Of a DNA stretch of 64,000 nt, positions 27,851 through 36,412 are shown one piece after another. The position numbers were made by a program, and so were the translations under genes. The notes beneath the pieces were generated by a model. The model made no database searches, had not been told where the DNA came from, and was given only the letters and a program-made list of their open reading frames with translations. The stretch lies in NCBI RefSeq assembly GCF_007997155.1, contig NZ_VORT01000003.1, positions 248,001-312,000 of the forward strand, written 5' to 3'. Source of the DNA: Aequorivita antarctica (GTDB taxonomy: Bacteria > Bacteroidota > Bacteroidia > Flavobacteriales > Flavobacteriaceae). Position 1 is the first letter of the stretch; the number at the start of each line of letters is the position of its first letter.

Positions 27851-27888
27851 GCCAGCTAGCCCCAATGGGGGAAATTTAAAAATATATT

Positions 27889-27922
27889 GAAAAACCATTG
27901 CAACAAATGCAATGGTTTTTCT
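27889..27922 (+). terminator. terminator after the coiled-coil gene
   Basis: GAAAAACCATTGCA pairs with TGCAATGGTTTTTC around ACAAA, with a T-rich tail. Confidence 0.85.
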
Positions 27923-27968
27923 TTTAAAAAAAAACACACTCCGCCTTCGGGGGTTGGGGGGACTTTCC

Positions 27969-27976
27969 TATTTTTG
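27969..27976 (+). promoter_or_regulatory. promoter -7 box abutting the glyS start
   Basis: TATTTTTG fits TAnnTTTG and ends four bases before the ATG at 27981, the same spacing as at the hybrid kinase gene. Confidence 0.5.
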
Positions 27977-27980
27977 CCCT

Positions 27981-29519
27981 ATGGCAAATAACGAAGATCA
28001 ATTTAAAAAAGTAGTCTCCCACGCAAAGGAGTACGGATATGTTTTTGCATCAAGCGAAATCTACGATGGCCTTAGTGCTGTTTACGATTATGCACAAAAT
28101 GGTGTAGAACTTAAGAAAAACATTCGCGAATATTGGTGGCGCAGCATGGTCTATATGCACCAAAATATTGTAGGCATAGACTCTGCAATTTTAATGCACC
28201 CCACAACTTGGAAGGCTTCCGGCCACGTTGATGCCTTCAATGATCCGTTGATAGACAACAAAGATTCCAAAAAACGTTATCGCGCAGATGTATTGATTGA
28301 AGACTATGCTGAAAAACTTTATCAAAAAGCGCAAAAGGAAATTGAAAAAGCAAAAGGCCGTTTTGGCGATAGTTTTGATGAAGAACAATTTGTATCGACC
28401 AATCCACGTGTTGTAAAATATCTTGAAGAACAACGTACCGTTTTGGAAAGAATGGCTCGCTCGCTCGAAAAAGAAGATTTGGCAGACGTGAAAGCCTTAA
28501 TTGAAGAGCTTGGAATTGCCGATCCGGAAACGGGTTCAAAAAATTGGACTGAAGTGCGACAGTTCAACCTTATGTTTGGAACTAAATTGGGTGCTTCGGC
28601 AGAAAGTGCTATGGACCTTTACCTACGTCCAGAAACTGCCCAAGGTATTTTTGTGAACTTTTTGAATGTCCAAAAAAGTGGAAGGATGAAAATTCCTTTC
28701 GGAATCGCACAAACAGGGAAAGCTTTCCGTAACGAAATAGTGGCGCGACAGTTCATTTTCCGTATGCGTGAGTTTGAACAGATGGAGATGCAATTCTTTG
28801 TTCGCCCTGGTGAAGAACTGAAATGGTACGAATACTGGAAAGAAACCCGTTTAAAATGGCACCTTTCTTTGGGAATGGGAGAAGAAAACTACCGTTTTCA
28901 CGACCACGAAAAAATGGCGCATTACGCAAATGCAGCGACAGATATTGAATTTAACTTTCCTTTCGGTTTCAAGGAATTGGAAGGAATTCATTCCAGAACC
29001 GATTTCGATTTAAAAGCACACGAAAAATTCTCAGGAAAAAAATTACAGTTCTTTGATCCAGAATTGAATGAAAACTACGTACCCTATGTGGTTGAAACTT
29101 CAATAGGTTTAGACAGGATGTTCCTTGCCGTTTTAAGCAATTCGCTTCAAGATGAAACTTTGGAAGATGGTAGCGTGCGAACCGTTCTAAAACTACCGGC
29201 AATTTTAGCCCCTATAAAAGCAGCTGTTCTTCCTTTGATCAAAAGAGACGGCCTGCCTGAAATAGCACAAAAAATAATTGACGATCTGCAATGGGATTAC
29301 AACGTAATTTATGACGAAAAAGATGCAGTGGGAAGACGTTACCGTCGCCAAGATGCAGTGGGAACACCTTTCTGCATCACTGTAGACCATCAAACTATTG
29401 AAGACAATACCGTGACAATCCGTCATAGAGATACAATGGAGCAGGAACGTATTAAGATTGAAGAAATTTCAGAAAAAATGAAGGAAACCATTTCATACAA
29501 AAACTGGCTTTCCGAATAA
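27981..29519 (+). CDS. glyS: glycine--tRNA ligase (alpha2 type)
   Basis: 513 residues from the ATG at 27981 (MANNEDQFKK); a longer reading from 27912 would include the terminator and a low-complexity leader. Class II synthetase: the DLYLRPETAQGIFVNF and FGIAQTGKAFRNEI blocks, FRMREFEQMEMQFF, and the C-terminal anticodon-binding domain (RYRRQDAVGTPFCITVD). This is the single-chain dimeric form found in eukaryotes, Archaea and Bacteroidota, not the alpha2-beta2 form. Confidence 0.97.
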   Translation: MANNEDQFKKVVSHAKEYGYVFASSEIYDGLSAVYDYAQNGVELKKNIREYWWRSMVYMHQNIVGIDSAILMHPTTWKASGHVDAFNDPLIDNKDSKKRYRADVLIEDYAEKLYQKAQKEIEKAKGRFGDSFDEEQFVSTNPRVVKYLEEQRTVLERMARSLEKEDLADVKALIEELGIADPETGSKNWTEVRQFNLMFGTKLGASAESAMDLYLRPETAQGIFVNFLNVQKSGRMKIPFGIAQTGKAFRNEIVARQFIFRMREFEQMEMQFFVRPGEELKWYEYWKETRLKWHLSLGMGEENYRFHDHEKMAHYANAATDIEFNFPFGFKELEGIHSRTDFDLKAHEKFSGKKLQFFDPELNENYVPYVVETSIGLDRMFLAVLSNSLQDETLEDGSVRTVLKLPAILAPIKAAVLPLIKRDGLPEIAQKIIDDLQWDYNVIYDEKDAVGRRYRRQDAVGTPFCITVDHQTIEDNTVTIRHRDTMEQERIKIEEISEKMKETISYKNWLSE

Positions 29520-29548
29520 ATCTTTTAAGTGGTTAATTCTATATTTTG

Positions 29549-29580
29549 AAAGAGGAGAATATTAATTTATTCTCCTCTTT
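29549..29580. terminator. bidirectional terminator between glyS and the convergent lipoprotein
   Basis: AAAGAGGAGAAT pairs perfectly with ATTCTCCTCTTT. The stop codon of the minus-strand lipoprotein gene lies inside the stem. Confidence 0.85.
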
Positions 29581-29953
29581 TTATGTCGACTAATTCTGCG
29601 GGAGTTGCTTTATCACAACGGTTCATTCTTCGTAATCCGTTGAATTTTATCCATACTTTTTGCCCGTCTATTTTGTAGGCTTCTTCCAAATTTATAGGAT
29701 CCAAATAGTAAAATTCCATTTTATCGCCTGGCATCTGTATGGTATAAGGACAGTCGCCTTCTTTGTCAGAATATACAATGGTCCCCAGCAAATAGCCAGC
29801 AGCCAGCATTTTTAATGAATCCACAGTTTCCGTATTTGTGGTAGTTTCCGTGGTGGTTGTTTCAGAAGTGGACGTAGTTTGGGTTTGCTTTTCTGTAGTG
29901 CCACAAGAAAGAATTAATGTCGAAAAAATTGCAAGTCCTGTTTTTAAAAACAT
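29567..29953 (-). CDS. small lipoprotein of unknown function
   Basis: 128 residues. Lipobox at Cys17 (TLILSC), then a Thr/Ser/Glu/Gln-rich spacer (19-45), then a compact domain (46-128) with the motifs GTIVYSDKEGDCPYTI and VWIKFNGLRRMNRCDKA. Two cysteines (in DCPY and NRCD) may form a disulfide. Family not recognised beyond being widespread in flavobacteria. Next gene upstream is the large outer-membrane protein gene, 37 bases away on the same strand, so cotranscription is likely. Confidence 0.78.
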   Translation of the reverse strand: MFLKTGLAIFSTLILSCGTTEKQTQTTSTSETTTTETTTNTETVDSLKMLAAGYLLGTIVYSDKEGDCPYTIQMPGDKMEFYYLDPINLEEAYKIDGQKVWIKFNGLRRMNRCDKATPAELVDIKRGE

Positions 29954-29990
29954 TTTGTCTTAGTTTAAATTATTTATGAAGGTACAAAAA

Positions 29991-32900
29991 TTAAAAATAT
30001 GCCCGTAACTGAATACTTCCCGTATGCACCGTTTTTGTGGTTTCGCTTTTTCTCCCAAAATAGGAAAGATTAGCATCTAAATATTTAGTTATTCGCTTTT
30101 GAAAAAGCAACCGCCACGTAAAGTTGGTTCCCGGCTGTAGTCCTTCCAACATTTGATACGCCACTGGCGAAAAAGGACTTCCTTCAAATTTATTGTCTAT
30201 ATAATTGAATTCGCCATTGAGCGAAATCTTTTCGGCATTTGTGTAAGCAAAGGAAAAACCAACCGTTTGCTGATTCAATAACTCCATTTCACCCAATTGG
30301 TTTTCTTGGTTTGCAAATTCATAAAAAACATCAAAACGTGCCTGCTGGCTGAACAGATATGAAATTTTTGGATTGAAATCATACGAATCCAAACGATAGT
30401 TTCTATTCGCAAAATTCTCTGATAGGCTTTCATTATTACCCATTGCGCCCTTTATATTAAACAACCAACTCTCCCAAAATTTATGGTTAAAATTGAGTTG
30501 ATGGCTTTCCAGTTTATTTCGCTGTAAACCTACCGCAAGCAGATTATCGCTTGAAGTAGAAATAAAAGTATAACTGGTAGTATAATTTTGCTTCCCACGA
30601 TTAAAAAATAAAGCATTCCTAAAATTCAGCGTCAACCCCAATTGGTCGTCGCCACCATCCTCAAAAGGATTTATATTAAAACCATCATCTTTTCGCTTTA
30701 CTTTCCGATCCAAAACGTACGAGCTCTGGTTGTAAAAATGTGATAGCAACTTTTTGAAACCTTCTTTATTTGACCAATTTTGAGGGTTCAGCGTAAGAAT
30801 CTGACTGAACTTATTCTGCCGAATTTTCAAAAATATTTGATTCGGAAGTAAAATACGAATGTACTCAGCTTGATCCTGAAACTGCGCTACTTCAAATTCT
30901 TCCAATTCTTGAATTCCATTGTTATTATAATCTATCCAAGTGTAAACACCTTGTCCCGGTTCTGTTTTCACATAAGTGAATTCCTGCTGTGGAATCACCC
31001 CGTTATTAGATTCCAAAGTAGTATTCCAGCGAACCCCGCCATCAAACAACGATTGATTGTATATAATTCGCGAGTTTAGCGAACGCTCCGTTTCGCGCTT
31101 ATCAATAGTTATTGGCAGCGAATCGTTTGGATCAAAACCAGTGCCGAGCTTTGGTTCATATTTTAAGGTTCTGTAATTCGCAAATGCCGAAAGCTGCGTG
31201 TTTTCTGTATTTATAAGCTTTGATTTTAAATAATATGTGTTTGATGAATTCACTTTTTGAAGTAAATTGTTCCGTACACTATCATTTACGCGAAATTGAT
31301 ACCCAGCTTCCACAAAAACTTTTGTACTGTCGCCAATGCCTGAAAACACTTCAAAGGCACTAAATTTTTGACTTATAGGCGAAATGCTGTCGCGCGAAAC
31401 ATCCTTTATTTGGTTGTTCTCCATAGCTACTTTTCCGCCCACCCAAGATTTTTCAAAAGAATATGTCGTGGTGTTATTTAGTCTGATAAAATTAGATGAA
31501 ATGGAATCGGCCTTGCTATCAAGAAAACTTCCATAGGTAAAAAATCGCAACTTTTTCAGCTTTAAATCCGAAGCAATTACGTGCCTCGTGCCGTTGAAAT
31601 TTTCAGAGTAATTTAAATTTTGGAATTCATAACGGCCACCGCCAATTTTTGGGTGCGAAACCTCAACGCCGGAAATCATAAAACTTTGGTTCCCCATAGG
31701 ATTAATGAGGTTCCAATCTCTGTTGAATTCAATATTATAAAGCCTTTCAATGGTCCGGAAATCTTTTTGAACAAAATCCAACGAGCCAAAGGCATCAACT
31801 TTCAGCGTATCTGCCGTAGTTAAAAGACGCTGTTTGAAGGCTAATCTTCCCGCAAATCCATCGTTGTTACCATCGTCAATATCACTAAAGAGGTTAAGGT
31901 CATTTTGACTACCTGCAACTTCAAAATCAATCCGCGTTTTTTCCGAAGGATGGAAACTTCCGTTTAAACCACCAACCTGCAATTTTACAGGAGCATTTAA
32001 CCTTATAACGGGGTCGTAATTTCCTTGTGGCACACCATTCACCGGAGCTACATATTCAAAAATACGGCTGATGGCGTTGTTGTCACTAATCACATAATCG
32101 CCATTATTATTACCCACAAGCGAAAACCGCACACTGAAAAGTTCATCATCAGGATTACTTGAAAACACGAAAACCTCTTCGCCGTTTATAATTTCCTTTT
32201 TGTAAAGAATTTTGTTTTCGGAATAGGTATCCGGCACTGCCGAAGGTGCGGTCATCAACTCTTTATTATCACCAGCAGCCTTCAAAATGGCAACCTGTTC
32301 TTCGGAAAGGTTTTGTTGCAACGGTTGGTTTTTGGCATCGTTTTCAGAATAGATGTACACGCCCAAATCCAGATTTTCGCTGGTATAATTTCCGCCACCG
32401 TAACCAATAAAACGGGTATAACTCCTGTCTGTATATTGATATTCCACCGAAATACGCATAGTACTGGTTATGGGGTAGGTTGGATTGAATTTTATTTCAC
32501 CCGCGTTATAATCGATTACGTAATCTTCATTTTCGCCACGTTTCAAAAGCAAACCATTCACATACACACGTTCGCTTCCAGAAACTACCAAAATATAAAG
32601 TTCGCCGTTGGGACCAACCAATTTATAAGGGCCTTGATTTCCTTCCTGTCCAATAAATTCACTTTTAGAAAACACGCCACGCACCAATGCACCGGCAGCA
32701 AAGGCCGATATTTTTGACCCATCTTCATTATTAAAAGTTCCGCCAAGCGAGATTCCCTGTACTTTTTTGGTAAACCTCCCGAAATAGCTATTGTTGTTTT
32801 GAAGGTCAACATCACCCGCGCGTATGTTCCAGTTTTCTCCAAAAAGTTCTATAAAAATCTGATCAAATTCATTTAAACTTTGCGAATAACCACCTTCCTG

Positions 32901-33458
32901 TGTGGGAATATTGGCATCTTGGATGGAAGCTCGGATTGAAACGGTCTCGCTCAGTTTTCCTGTAATCTGAAGATCCAATTCACTGTTTACTACTGCGTTT
33001 TGATTGTTTCCAATGGTAATGCCGCGCGAAATGCTTCCCGAGGTGTTCAGCCCGTCAAAAGGGGTGAAAACTTTTTTATTCGTGCTTTCGTCTAGCGAAT
33101 AGAGCTTGTCTATTTGCCCGGTATTTTCAACAATAATTTTTGGATCGAGGGCGAAATAATCCCTCCTTAAAAAATCTGGGTACTGTAAATATTGAATAGT
33201 AAGAGAATCCTGTTGCAGTCGCAATTCTTCGGAAAAAAAAATGATCCCTTTTTTGAAATCAATTCGATAGCTGAAAGGATTCGGCGAATTTCCATCTTTA
33301 TCGAGAATAACGAACCGCTTTGGATTGATACCTGCGCTATCTAAAACCACGGTATCTCTTAAAGCAACTTTTTTCTCTTTATAATTTGAAGAAATATCCT
33401 GCCCATAGCCAGCGGCCAAAATAAAAAAGAAAAAAACAAACAGGTATAACTTCATCAA
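29991..33458 (-). CDS. very large outer-membrane beta-barrel-like protein
   Basis: 1155 residues. The signal peptide (1-19) ends at AAGYGQ. After an N-terminal soluble region (about 20-150), the chain is dominated by alternating aromatic/polar strands, from GSISRGITIGNNQN onward, and the last residue is Phe (RAYF), as in proteins delivered to the outer membrane by BAM. There is no TonB box or plug. The pattern of SLGGTFNNEDGSKISAF, the Asp/Asn-rich loops and the calcium-like GNNDG and DYNNNGIQELEEFEV insert suggest a long barrel with loops. I do not recognise a characterised homologue; size approaches that of the type IX translocon SprA but the sequence does not match it. Confidence 0.85.
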   Translation of the reverse strand: MMKLYLFVFFFFILAAGYGQDISSNYKEKKVALRDTVVLDSAGINPKRFVILDKDGNSPNPFSYRIDFKKGIIFFSEELRLQQDSLTIQYLQYPDFLRRDYFALDPKIIVENTGQIDKLYSLDESTNKKVFTPFDGLNTSGSISRGITIGNNQNAVVNSELDLQITGKLSETVSIRASIQDANIPTQEGGYSQSLNEFDQIFIELFGENWNIRAGDVDLQNNNSYFGRFTKKVQGISLGGTFNNEDGSKISAFAAGALVRGVFSKSEFIGQEGNQGPYKLVGPNGELYILVVSGSERVYVNGLLLKRGENEDYVIDYNAGEIKFNPTYPITSTMRISVEYQYTDRSYTRFIGYGGGNYTSENLDLGVYIYSENDAKNQPLQQNLSEEQVAILKAAGDNKELMTAPSAVPDTYSENKILYKKEIINGEEVFVFSSNPDDELFSVRFSLVGNNNGDYVISDNNAISRIFEYVAPVNGVPQGNYDPVIRLNAPVKLQVGGLNGSFHPSEKTRIDFEVAGSQNDLNLFSDIDDGNNDGFAGRLAFKQRLLTTADTLKVDAFGSLDFVQKDFRTIERLYNIEFNRDWNLINPMGNQSFMISGVEVSHPKIGGGRYEFQNLNYSENFNGTRHVIASDLKLKKLRFFTYGSFLDSKADSISSNFIRLNNTTTYSFEKSWVGGKVAMENNQIKDVSRDSISPISQKFSAFEVFSGIGDSTKVFVEAGYQFRVNDSVRNNLLQKVNSSNTYYLKSKLINTENTQLSAFANYRTLKYEPKLGTGFDPNDSLPITIDKRETERSLNSRIIYNQSLFDGGVRWNTTLESNNGVIPQQEFTYVKTEPGQGVYTWIDYNNNGIQELEEFEVAQFQDQAEYIRILLPNQIFLKIRQNKFSQILTLNPQNWSNKEGFKKLLSHFYNQSSYVLDRKVKRKDDGFNINPFEDGGDDQLGLTLNFRNALFFNRGKQNYTTSYTFISTSSDNLLAVGLQRNKLESHQLNFNHKFWESWLFNIKGAMGNNESLSENFANRNYRLDSYDFNPKISYLFSQQARFDVFYEFANQENQLGEMELLNQQTVGFSFAYTNAEKISLNGEFNYIDNKFEGSPFSPVAYQMLEGLQPGTNFTWRLLFQKRITKYLDANLSYFGRKSETTKTVHTGSIQLRAYF

Positions 33459-33492
33459 CTATAAAACTAAACACTTGGGTTTTTATTTTGTC

Positions 33493-33515
33493 GGTTATTT
33501 TTTGATAACCTTTTT
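33493..33515 (+). other. hairpin with T-run between divergent genes
   Basis: GGTTAT and ATAACC flank TTTTTG, followed by TTTTTGG. It looks like a small terminator but lies between the starts of two divergent genes, so it may instead act on the leader of the exonuclease III gene. Confidence 0.3.
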
Positions 33516-33549
33516 GGAATTATTTAGGGTAAAAATACAATCTTATTTA

Positions 33550-33590
33550 CTTTAGCAGCATAAACCCTCTGTGTAACTCTGCGGAGAAAA
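33550..33590. repeat. short dispersed repeat of the CTCTGTGTAACTCTGCGG type
   Basis: The phrase CTCTGTGTAACTCTGCGG resembles a widespread intergenic repeat of flavobacteria, related to the CTTTGTG-type repeat at 57268..57352. Recognised by similarity only. Confidence 0.35.
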
Positions 33591-33600
33591 AAATTTTATT

Positions 33601-34371
33601 TTGAAAATAATCTCATACAACGTAAACGGAATACGCGCCGCAATGCGCAAAGGTTTTCTTGAATGGCTACAAGCCGCAAATCCAGATGTTATTTGTATTC
33701 AGGAAACAAAAGCCAATTTTGACCAAGTGGAAGTTGAAGCAATTGAAAAAGCAGGTTATCCATATCATTATTGGTATAGTGCAGTAAAAAAAGGATACAG
33801 TGGCGTCGCTATTTTTTCAAAAATAAAACCGAACCACATAGCATACGGCACTGGCATTGAATATATGGATGCCGAAGGAAGAAATATCCGTGTGGATTTT
33901 GACGATGTTTCCGTAATGAGCCTCTATTTGCCTAGTGGTACAAATATTGACCGTTTGGAACACAAGTTCACCTACATGGCAGATTTTCAAAGATATATTG
34001 ATGATTTGAAAAAGGAGATCCCGAATTTAGTGATTTGTGGCGATTACAATATTTGTCACGAAGCTATCGATATTCACGATCCTGTTCGGAATAAAAATGT
34101 TTCTGGGTTTTTACCTGTGGAAAGAGAATGGCTGGATGGTTTTATGAAGAGTGGTTTTATAGATAGCTTCCGTCATTTCAACAAAGAACCAAACAATTAT
34201 ACCTGGTGGAGTTACCGTGCCAACGCTCGGAATAACAATAAGGGTTGGCGAATAGATTATAATTTGGTTTCTGAACCGCTACAAAAGAACCTGAAACGTG
34301 CAGTGATATTGCCTGAGGCGATGCACAGCGACCATTGCCCGCATTTAGTGGAATTGGAGTTTCATTCTTAA
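33601..34371 (+). CDS. xth: exodeoxyribonuclease III / AP endonuclease
   Basis: 256 residues, starting at TTG 33601 (KIISYNVNGIRAA is the family N-terminus, and no ATG precedes it). Catalytic motifs: QETKAN (metal-binding Glu), SGTNIDR region, GDYNICHEAID (Asp/Asn pair), WRIDYNL and SDHCPH (catalytic His). It cuts at abasic sites in base-excision repair. The stop is eight bases before the next start, so it is cotranscribed with the DUF2255 gene and the aldo-keto reductase. Confidence 0.95.
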   Translation: MKIISYNVNGIRAAMRKGFLEWLQAANPDVICIQETKANFDQVEVEAIEKAGYPYHYWYSAVKKGYSGVAIFSKIKPNHIAYGTGIEYMDAEGRNIRVDFDDVSVMSLYLPSGTNIDRLEHKFTYMADFQRYIDDLKKEIPNLVICGDYNICHEAIDIHDPVRNKNVSGFLPVEREWLDGFMKSGFIDSFRHFNKEPNNYTWWSYRANARNNNKGWRIDYNLVSEPLQKNLKRAVILPEAMHSDHCPHLVELEFHS

Positions 34372-34379
34372 TTTTAAAT

Positions 34380-34760
34380 ATGGGTTTTCCTGAAGATTTT
34401 TATTCTCACTTAAAAAATTATAATTACACCGAAATAAAAGGTGGATCCGAAAGAAAAACTTTCTTGGAAATTTGGGTGGTTTCAGTTAATAATCGTGTTT
34501 TTGCGAGAAGTTGGAACAAAAGCGCCCGAAGTTGGTTTACAGCATTTCTTGAAACAGGTGTTGGGCAATTGAAATATGGTAAAAAAATCATTAATGTGAA
34601 AGGAAAAAAACTTGGGGCAACAGCACAAATTCAAAAAGAAATTAACCAAGCTTACATAGAAAGATATAATCAAAAAGAAAATATTTTTTATTCAGAAGGC
34701 ATTACACAGCCAGAATATTTAAACTACACTATGGAGTTTTTTTATTCTGAAAAAAAATAA
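34380..34760 (+). CDS. DUF2255 family protein
   Basis: 126 residues from the ATG at 34380; a longer reading from 34335 would overlap the exonuclease III gene and adds no family sequence. The core IWVVSVNNRVFARSWNKSARSW is the hallmark of DUF2255, a small beta-barrel-like family related to flavin-dependent nitroreductase-type folds. No function known. The gene is 3 bases ahead of the aldo-keto reductase. Confidence 0.8.
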   Translation: MGFPEDFYSHLKNYNYTEIKGGSERKTFLEIWVVSVNNRVFARSWNKSARSWFTAFLETGVGQLKYGKKIINVKGKKLGATAQIQKEINQAYIERYNQKENIFYSEGITQPEYLNYTMEFFYSEKK

Positions 34761-34763
34761 TAA

Positions 34764-35801
34764 ATGAAATATACAATTCTTCCAAATACAGAATTAAAAA
34801 TAAGTAAGCTCTGTCTTGGCACCATGACTTGGGGCCAGCAAAATACTGAATCCGAAGCCCACGAACAGCTCGATTTTGCTATTGAAAAAGGAATCAATTT
34901 TATTGATTGCGCCGAAATGTATCCCGTTCCCGCGAATCCAAAAACACAGGGAAAAACTGAAAGCTTTATTGGCAATTGGTTGGCAAAAAATAAAAACAGG
35001 GAGAATTTGGTTTTGACCACTAAAATTGCAGGGCCCAGCCGTTCGATGGACCATATTAGGCAGCCTTTAGATTTTAGTAAGAAATCTTTGGAAGACGCGA
35101 TTCATAAAAGCTTAAACCGACTGCAAACTGATTATATCGATTTGTTCCAACTTCATTGGCCAGAGCGAAACACTAACTATTTTGGGCAACTTGATTACAC
35201 ACACAAAGAGGACGAAGCCTGGAAAGATAATTTTGCAGAAGTTTTAAGCCATTTAGAAGGCTTCGTAAAGGAAGGGAAAATTCGCCACGTCGGACTTTCG
35301 AACGAAACCCCTTATGGTGTGATGCGCTGTATGGAAGAATCGCGAAAAGGAAAGTTAAAAATCGTTTCGGTTCAAAATCCATATAATTTGGTGAATCGAA
35401 AAGATGAAATTGGTCTTTCGGAAATTCTTCAACGTGAAAATATTGGCTATTTACCTTATTCGCCTTTAGGTTTTGGCACGCTCACTGGGAAATATTTGAA
35501 TGGAAAGGCTGATGCAAATTCACGTATCAATCAGTTTAAGCAATACAGCCGTTACAGCAGCAAACCCGCTTTGGAAGCGACACAGAAATACTATGAAATC
35601 GCTAAAAAGCACAACCTGAATTTTTCGCAAATGTCTTTGGCTTTTATTCTTCAGAAGAAATTTGTGACCGCTCCAATTATTGGCGCAACCTCAATTGCGC
35701 AACTTTCGGAAAACATTGAAAGTATCAACATTACCCTTTCCAAAGAAATTTTGAAGGAGATTAATTTAATTCACAATCAAATTCCAAATCCAGCGCCTTA
35801 A
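34764..35801 (+). CDS. NADP(H)-dependent aldo/keto reductase, Tas-like
   Basis: 345 residues, a TIM-barrel oxidoreductase. Catalytic tetrad in order: Asp and Tyr in FIDCAEMYP, Lys in LTTKIAGPS, His in FQLHWPER. The insert PERNTNYFGQLDY and the extra ETP-YGVMRC segment are those of the Tas/YajO branch. Substrate unknown; usually reduces aldehydes. Operon with exonuclease III and DUF2255. Confidence 0.93.
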   Translation: MKYTILPNTELKISKLCLGTMTWGQQNTESEAHEQLDFAIEKGINFIDCAEMYPVPANPKTQGKTESFIGNWLAKNKNRENLVLTTKIAGPSRSMDHIRQPLDFSKKSLEDAIHKSLNRLQTDYIDLFQLHWPERNTNYFGQLDYTHKEDEAWKDNFAEVLSHLEGFVKEGKIRHVGLSNETPYGVMRCMEESRKGKLKIVSVQNPYNLVNRKDEIGLSEILQRENIGYLPYSPLGFGTLTGKYLNGKADANSRINQFKQYSRYSSKPALEATQKYYEIAKKHNLNFSQMSLAFILQKKFVTAPIIGATSIAQLSENIESINITLSKEILKEINLIHNQIPNPAP

Positions 35802-35803
35802 AA

Positions 35804-36394
35804 TTATTTGATTTGTGTCTTTTTAATTGTGGAATTTAATTGCTGAATATCATTCCTAAGATTTTTTATTTCGTATGAAATTAAACCCACATAATTATTA
35901 GGAGGAGTGGTTACAGTATAGTCGAAACCTTCACCTAATTTTAGAAAAAAAGTTTCTGAATATTTTTCTTTAAAAATATCTTCATAATTACATTTAATCC
36001 CAATTTGTGAATTCATTTTTTCCAGATAATTTTCATCAAAACTGAAAGCCCACATCGAAAAATTATAATCAGAAGGAAAGTATGAATAGGTTCGGGTTAA
36101 ATACTTTTCGCTTTCTAAAGTTCTATCGTATTTACTGTAAATTTTAAAATCTTCTAAAATTTCAAATTTGACGTTTAATGCAGGTCCCTTACCTATATTT
36201 TTTATTTGTAAGTATTGACTTTTTGGATCTGTTTCAGATGACTCAAAATATAAAATCATATAGGGTTTTAAATTAATTTCTCGAGAAATTTGCGTTTCTT
36301 TTACTAATTTAATAGTGTATCTAACATAGATAACCGTTGAAACAACAAGTACAAATGATAATATAAGTTGGATTATAATAGTTGTATTTTCCAT
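35804..36394 (-). CDS. AT-rich membrane-anchored protein of unknown function
   Basis: 196 residues. An N-terminal helix at about 6-28 (ILSFVLVVSTVIYVRYTI) anchors a soluble domain with YLQIKNIGKGPALNVKFEIL, a pattern typical of small Ig-like beta-sandwich domains exposed after one membrane segment. C-terminus is polar and helical. Base composition is visibly more AT-rich than its neighbours, and it sits alone between the convergent aldo-keto reductase and the acyl-CoA dehydrogenase, so recent acquisition is possible. Confidence 0.7.
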   Translation of the reverse strand: MENTTIIIQLILSFVLVVSTVIYVRYTIKLVKETQISREINLKPYMILYFESSETDPKSQYLQIKNIGKGPALNVKFEILEDFKIYSKYDRTLESEKYLTRTYSYFPSDYNFSMWAFSFDENYLEKMNSQIGIKCNYEDIFKEKYSETFFLKLGEGFDYTVTTPPNNYVGLISYEIKNLRNDIQQLNSTIKKTQIK

Positions 36395-36412
36395 TGAAAA
36401 GAATATTTAATT

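Noticed and set aside
27912-27980. Longer glyS start at 27912
   Set aside because: The extra 23 residues come from terminator and low-complexity DNA; the ATG at 27981 has a -7 box just upstream and fits the family start.
32313-32717. 134-codon plus-strand frame opposite the large outer-membrane protein
   Set aside because: Shadow of the strand-rich sense gene; no motif or initiation signal.
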